Of a stretch of 13,871 nucleotides of DNA, positions 13,803 through 13,871 are shown one piece after another. The DNA is from Davidsoniella eucalypti (lineage: Eukaryota; Ascomycota; Sordariomycetes; Microascales; Ceratocystidaceae): assembly GCA_004009845.1 (NCBI GenBank), contig RMBW01000303.1, positions 1 to 13,871 on the forward strand, in the 5' to 3' direction. The position numbers and the translations under genes are program-made. Positions within the stretch are counted from its first letter, which is position 1. Every line of letters starts with the position of its first letter. The notes under the pieces were generated by a model that saw nothing but the letters and a program-made list of their open reading frames with translations, was not told where the DNA came from and did no database searches.

Positions 13803-13871
13803 TTGGAGCAGCATCAGCTGACTTCCTACCTAAGACAGGGGGCCCGTTTCATGCACCCTACGGGGGGGGCC
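13803..13871 (+). other. E2 3' untranslated end with polypurine-tract candidate
   Basis: Non-coding tail after the chromodomain. A run of eight G at 13862-13869 followed by CC ends the window. A G-rich tract just before the 3' LTR is where the second-strand primer (PPT) sits, so the LTR (TGTCAGGGGC) is expected to begin within a few bases past the window. No LTR sequence is visible here. Confidence 0.55.

Larger units (their letters stand above)
7855..13871 (+). mobile_element. E2: Ty3/gypsy chromodomain LTR retrotransposon, 5' LTR to end of internal region
   Basis: The order is 5' LTR, self-primer site, repeat-bearing leader, gag, -1 frameshift site, protease, RT, RNase H, integrase and chromodomain, then a G8 tract at the window end. 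Integrase after RNase H makes it Ty3/gypsy, and the chromodomain makes it a chromovirus-type element. The 3' LTR is not in the window. It is nested in the copia 5' LTR, hence younger than that element. Gag is intact; pol shows four apparent single-base indels relative to E1 or to family expectation. Confidence 0.95.

Noticed and set aside
1..13871. Repeat-induced point mutation as the cause of pol breaks
   Set aside because: RIP would create many C-to-T stops and TA excess in gag and pol. Both gag genes are intact and the pol breaks are indels.
1..13871. Host gene cargo, envelope-like ORF, or an immune or defence system
   Set aside because: All substantial frames are explained by gag/pol parts of three retroelements. 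No extra frame lies between integrase and the 3' end or between gag and pol.

Overview
The window is a retrotransposon nest from a eukaryote, most likely a filamentous (Pezizomycotina-like) ascomycete fungus. It holds two full-spectrum Ty3/gypsy proteins (Gag with CCHC knuckles; PR-RT-RNase H; integrase with chromodomain), fungal-type Ty1/copia RNase H remnants and AT-rich spacer. I see no host gene, tRNA or rRNA. The fungal assignment rests on family resemblance and is an inference.

Layout. (1) 1 to about 4440, minus strand: element E1, a Ty3/gypsy element cut by the window start, with 5' LTR, leader, intact 662-aa Gag, and PR-RT-RNase H in the -1 frame with one frameshift. (2) 4441-5912: AT-rich spacer without genes. 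(3) 5913-7854, minus strand: a Ty1/copia element reduced to LTR, Gag fragment, RNase H fragment and LTR piece; two large internal deletions kept one 334-codon frame open. (4) 7855-13871, plus strand: element E2, a second, diverged copy of the E1 family. It inserted inside the 5' LTR of the copia element and runs to a G-rich tract at the window end, where its 3' LTR would be expected. E1 and E2 are therefore head to head, with divergent promoters.

Comparing E1 with E2 is the main analytical lever, because the two share plan but not sequence in many places. They share (a) an exact 11-nt complementarity between the predicted 5' end of the transcript and the site just after the 5' LTR, as in self-primed Tf1/sushi-type elements; (b) a -1 frameshift cassette at the gag stop (T5 tract plus GC stem) followed by 25 codons conserved at protein level in the pol frame; (c) an N-terminal Gag region made of a strongly hydrophobic stretch and a well conserved block that I do not recognise; (d) a palindrome upstream of the TATA box with compensated changes; (e) ATG-free leaders that each carry three tandem repeats of unrelated sequence. 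The gag genes are intact in both copies. Pol is interrupted by single-base indels, most of them in homopolymers, which could be real decay or assembly error.

How the parts would work together: the U3 TATA drives a genomic RNA; Gag is translated from the first ATG; a minority of ribosomes slip -1 at the gag stop to make Gag-Pol; the RNA 5' end folds back to prime reverse transcription; integrase with its chromodomain directs insertion. Both copies look defective in pol as sequenced. The copia relic has no RT or integrase and could only move in trans.
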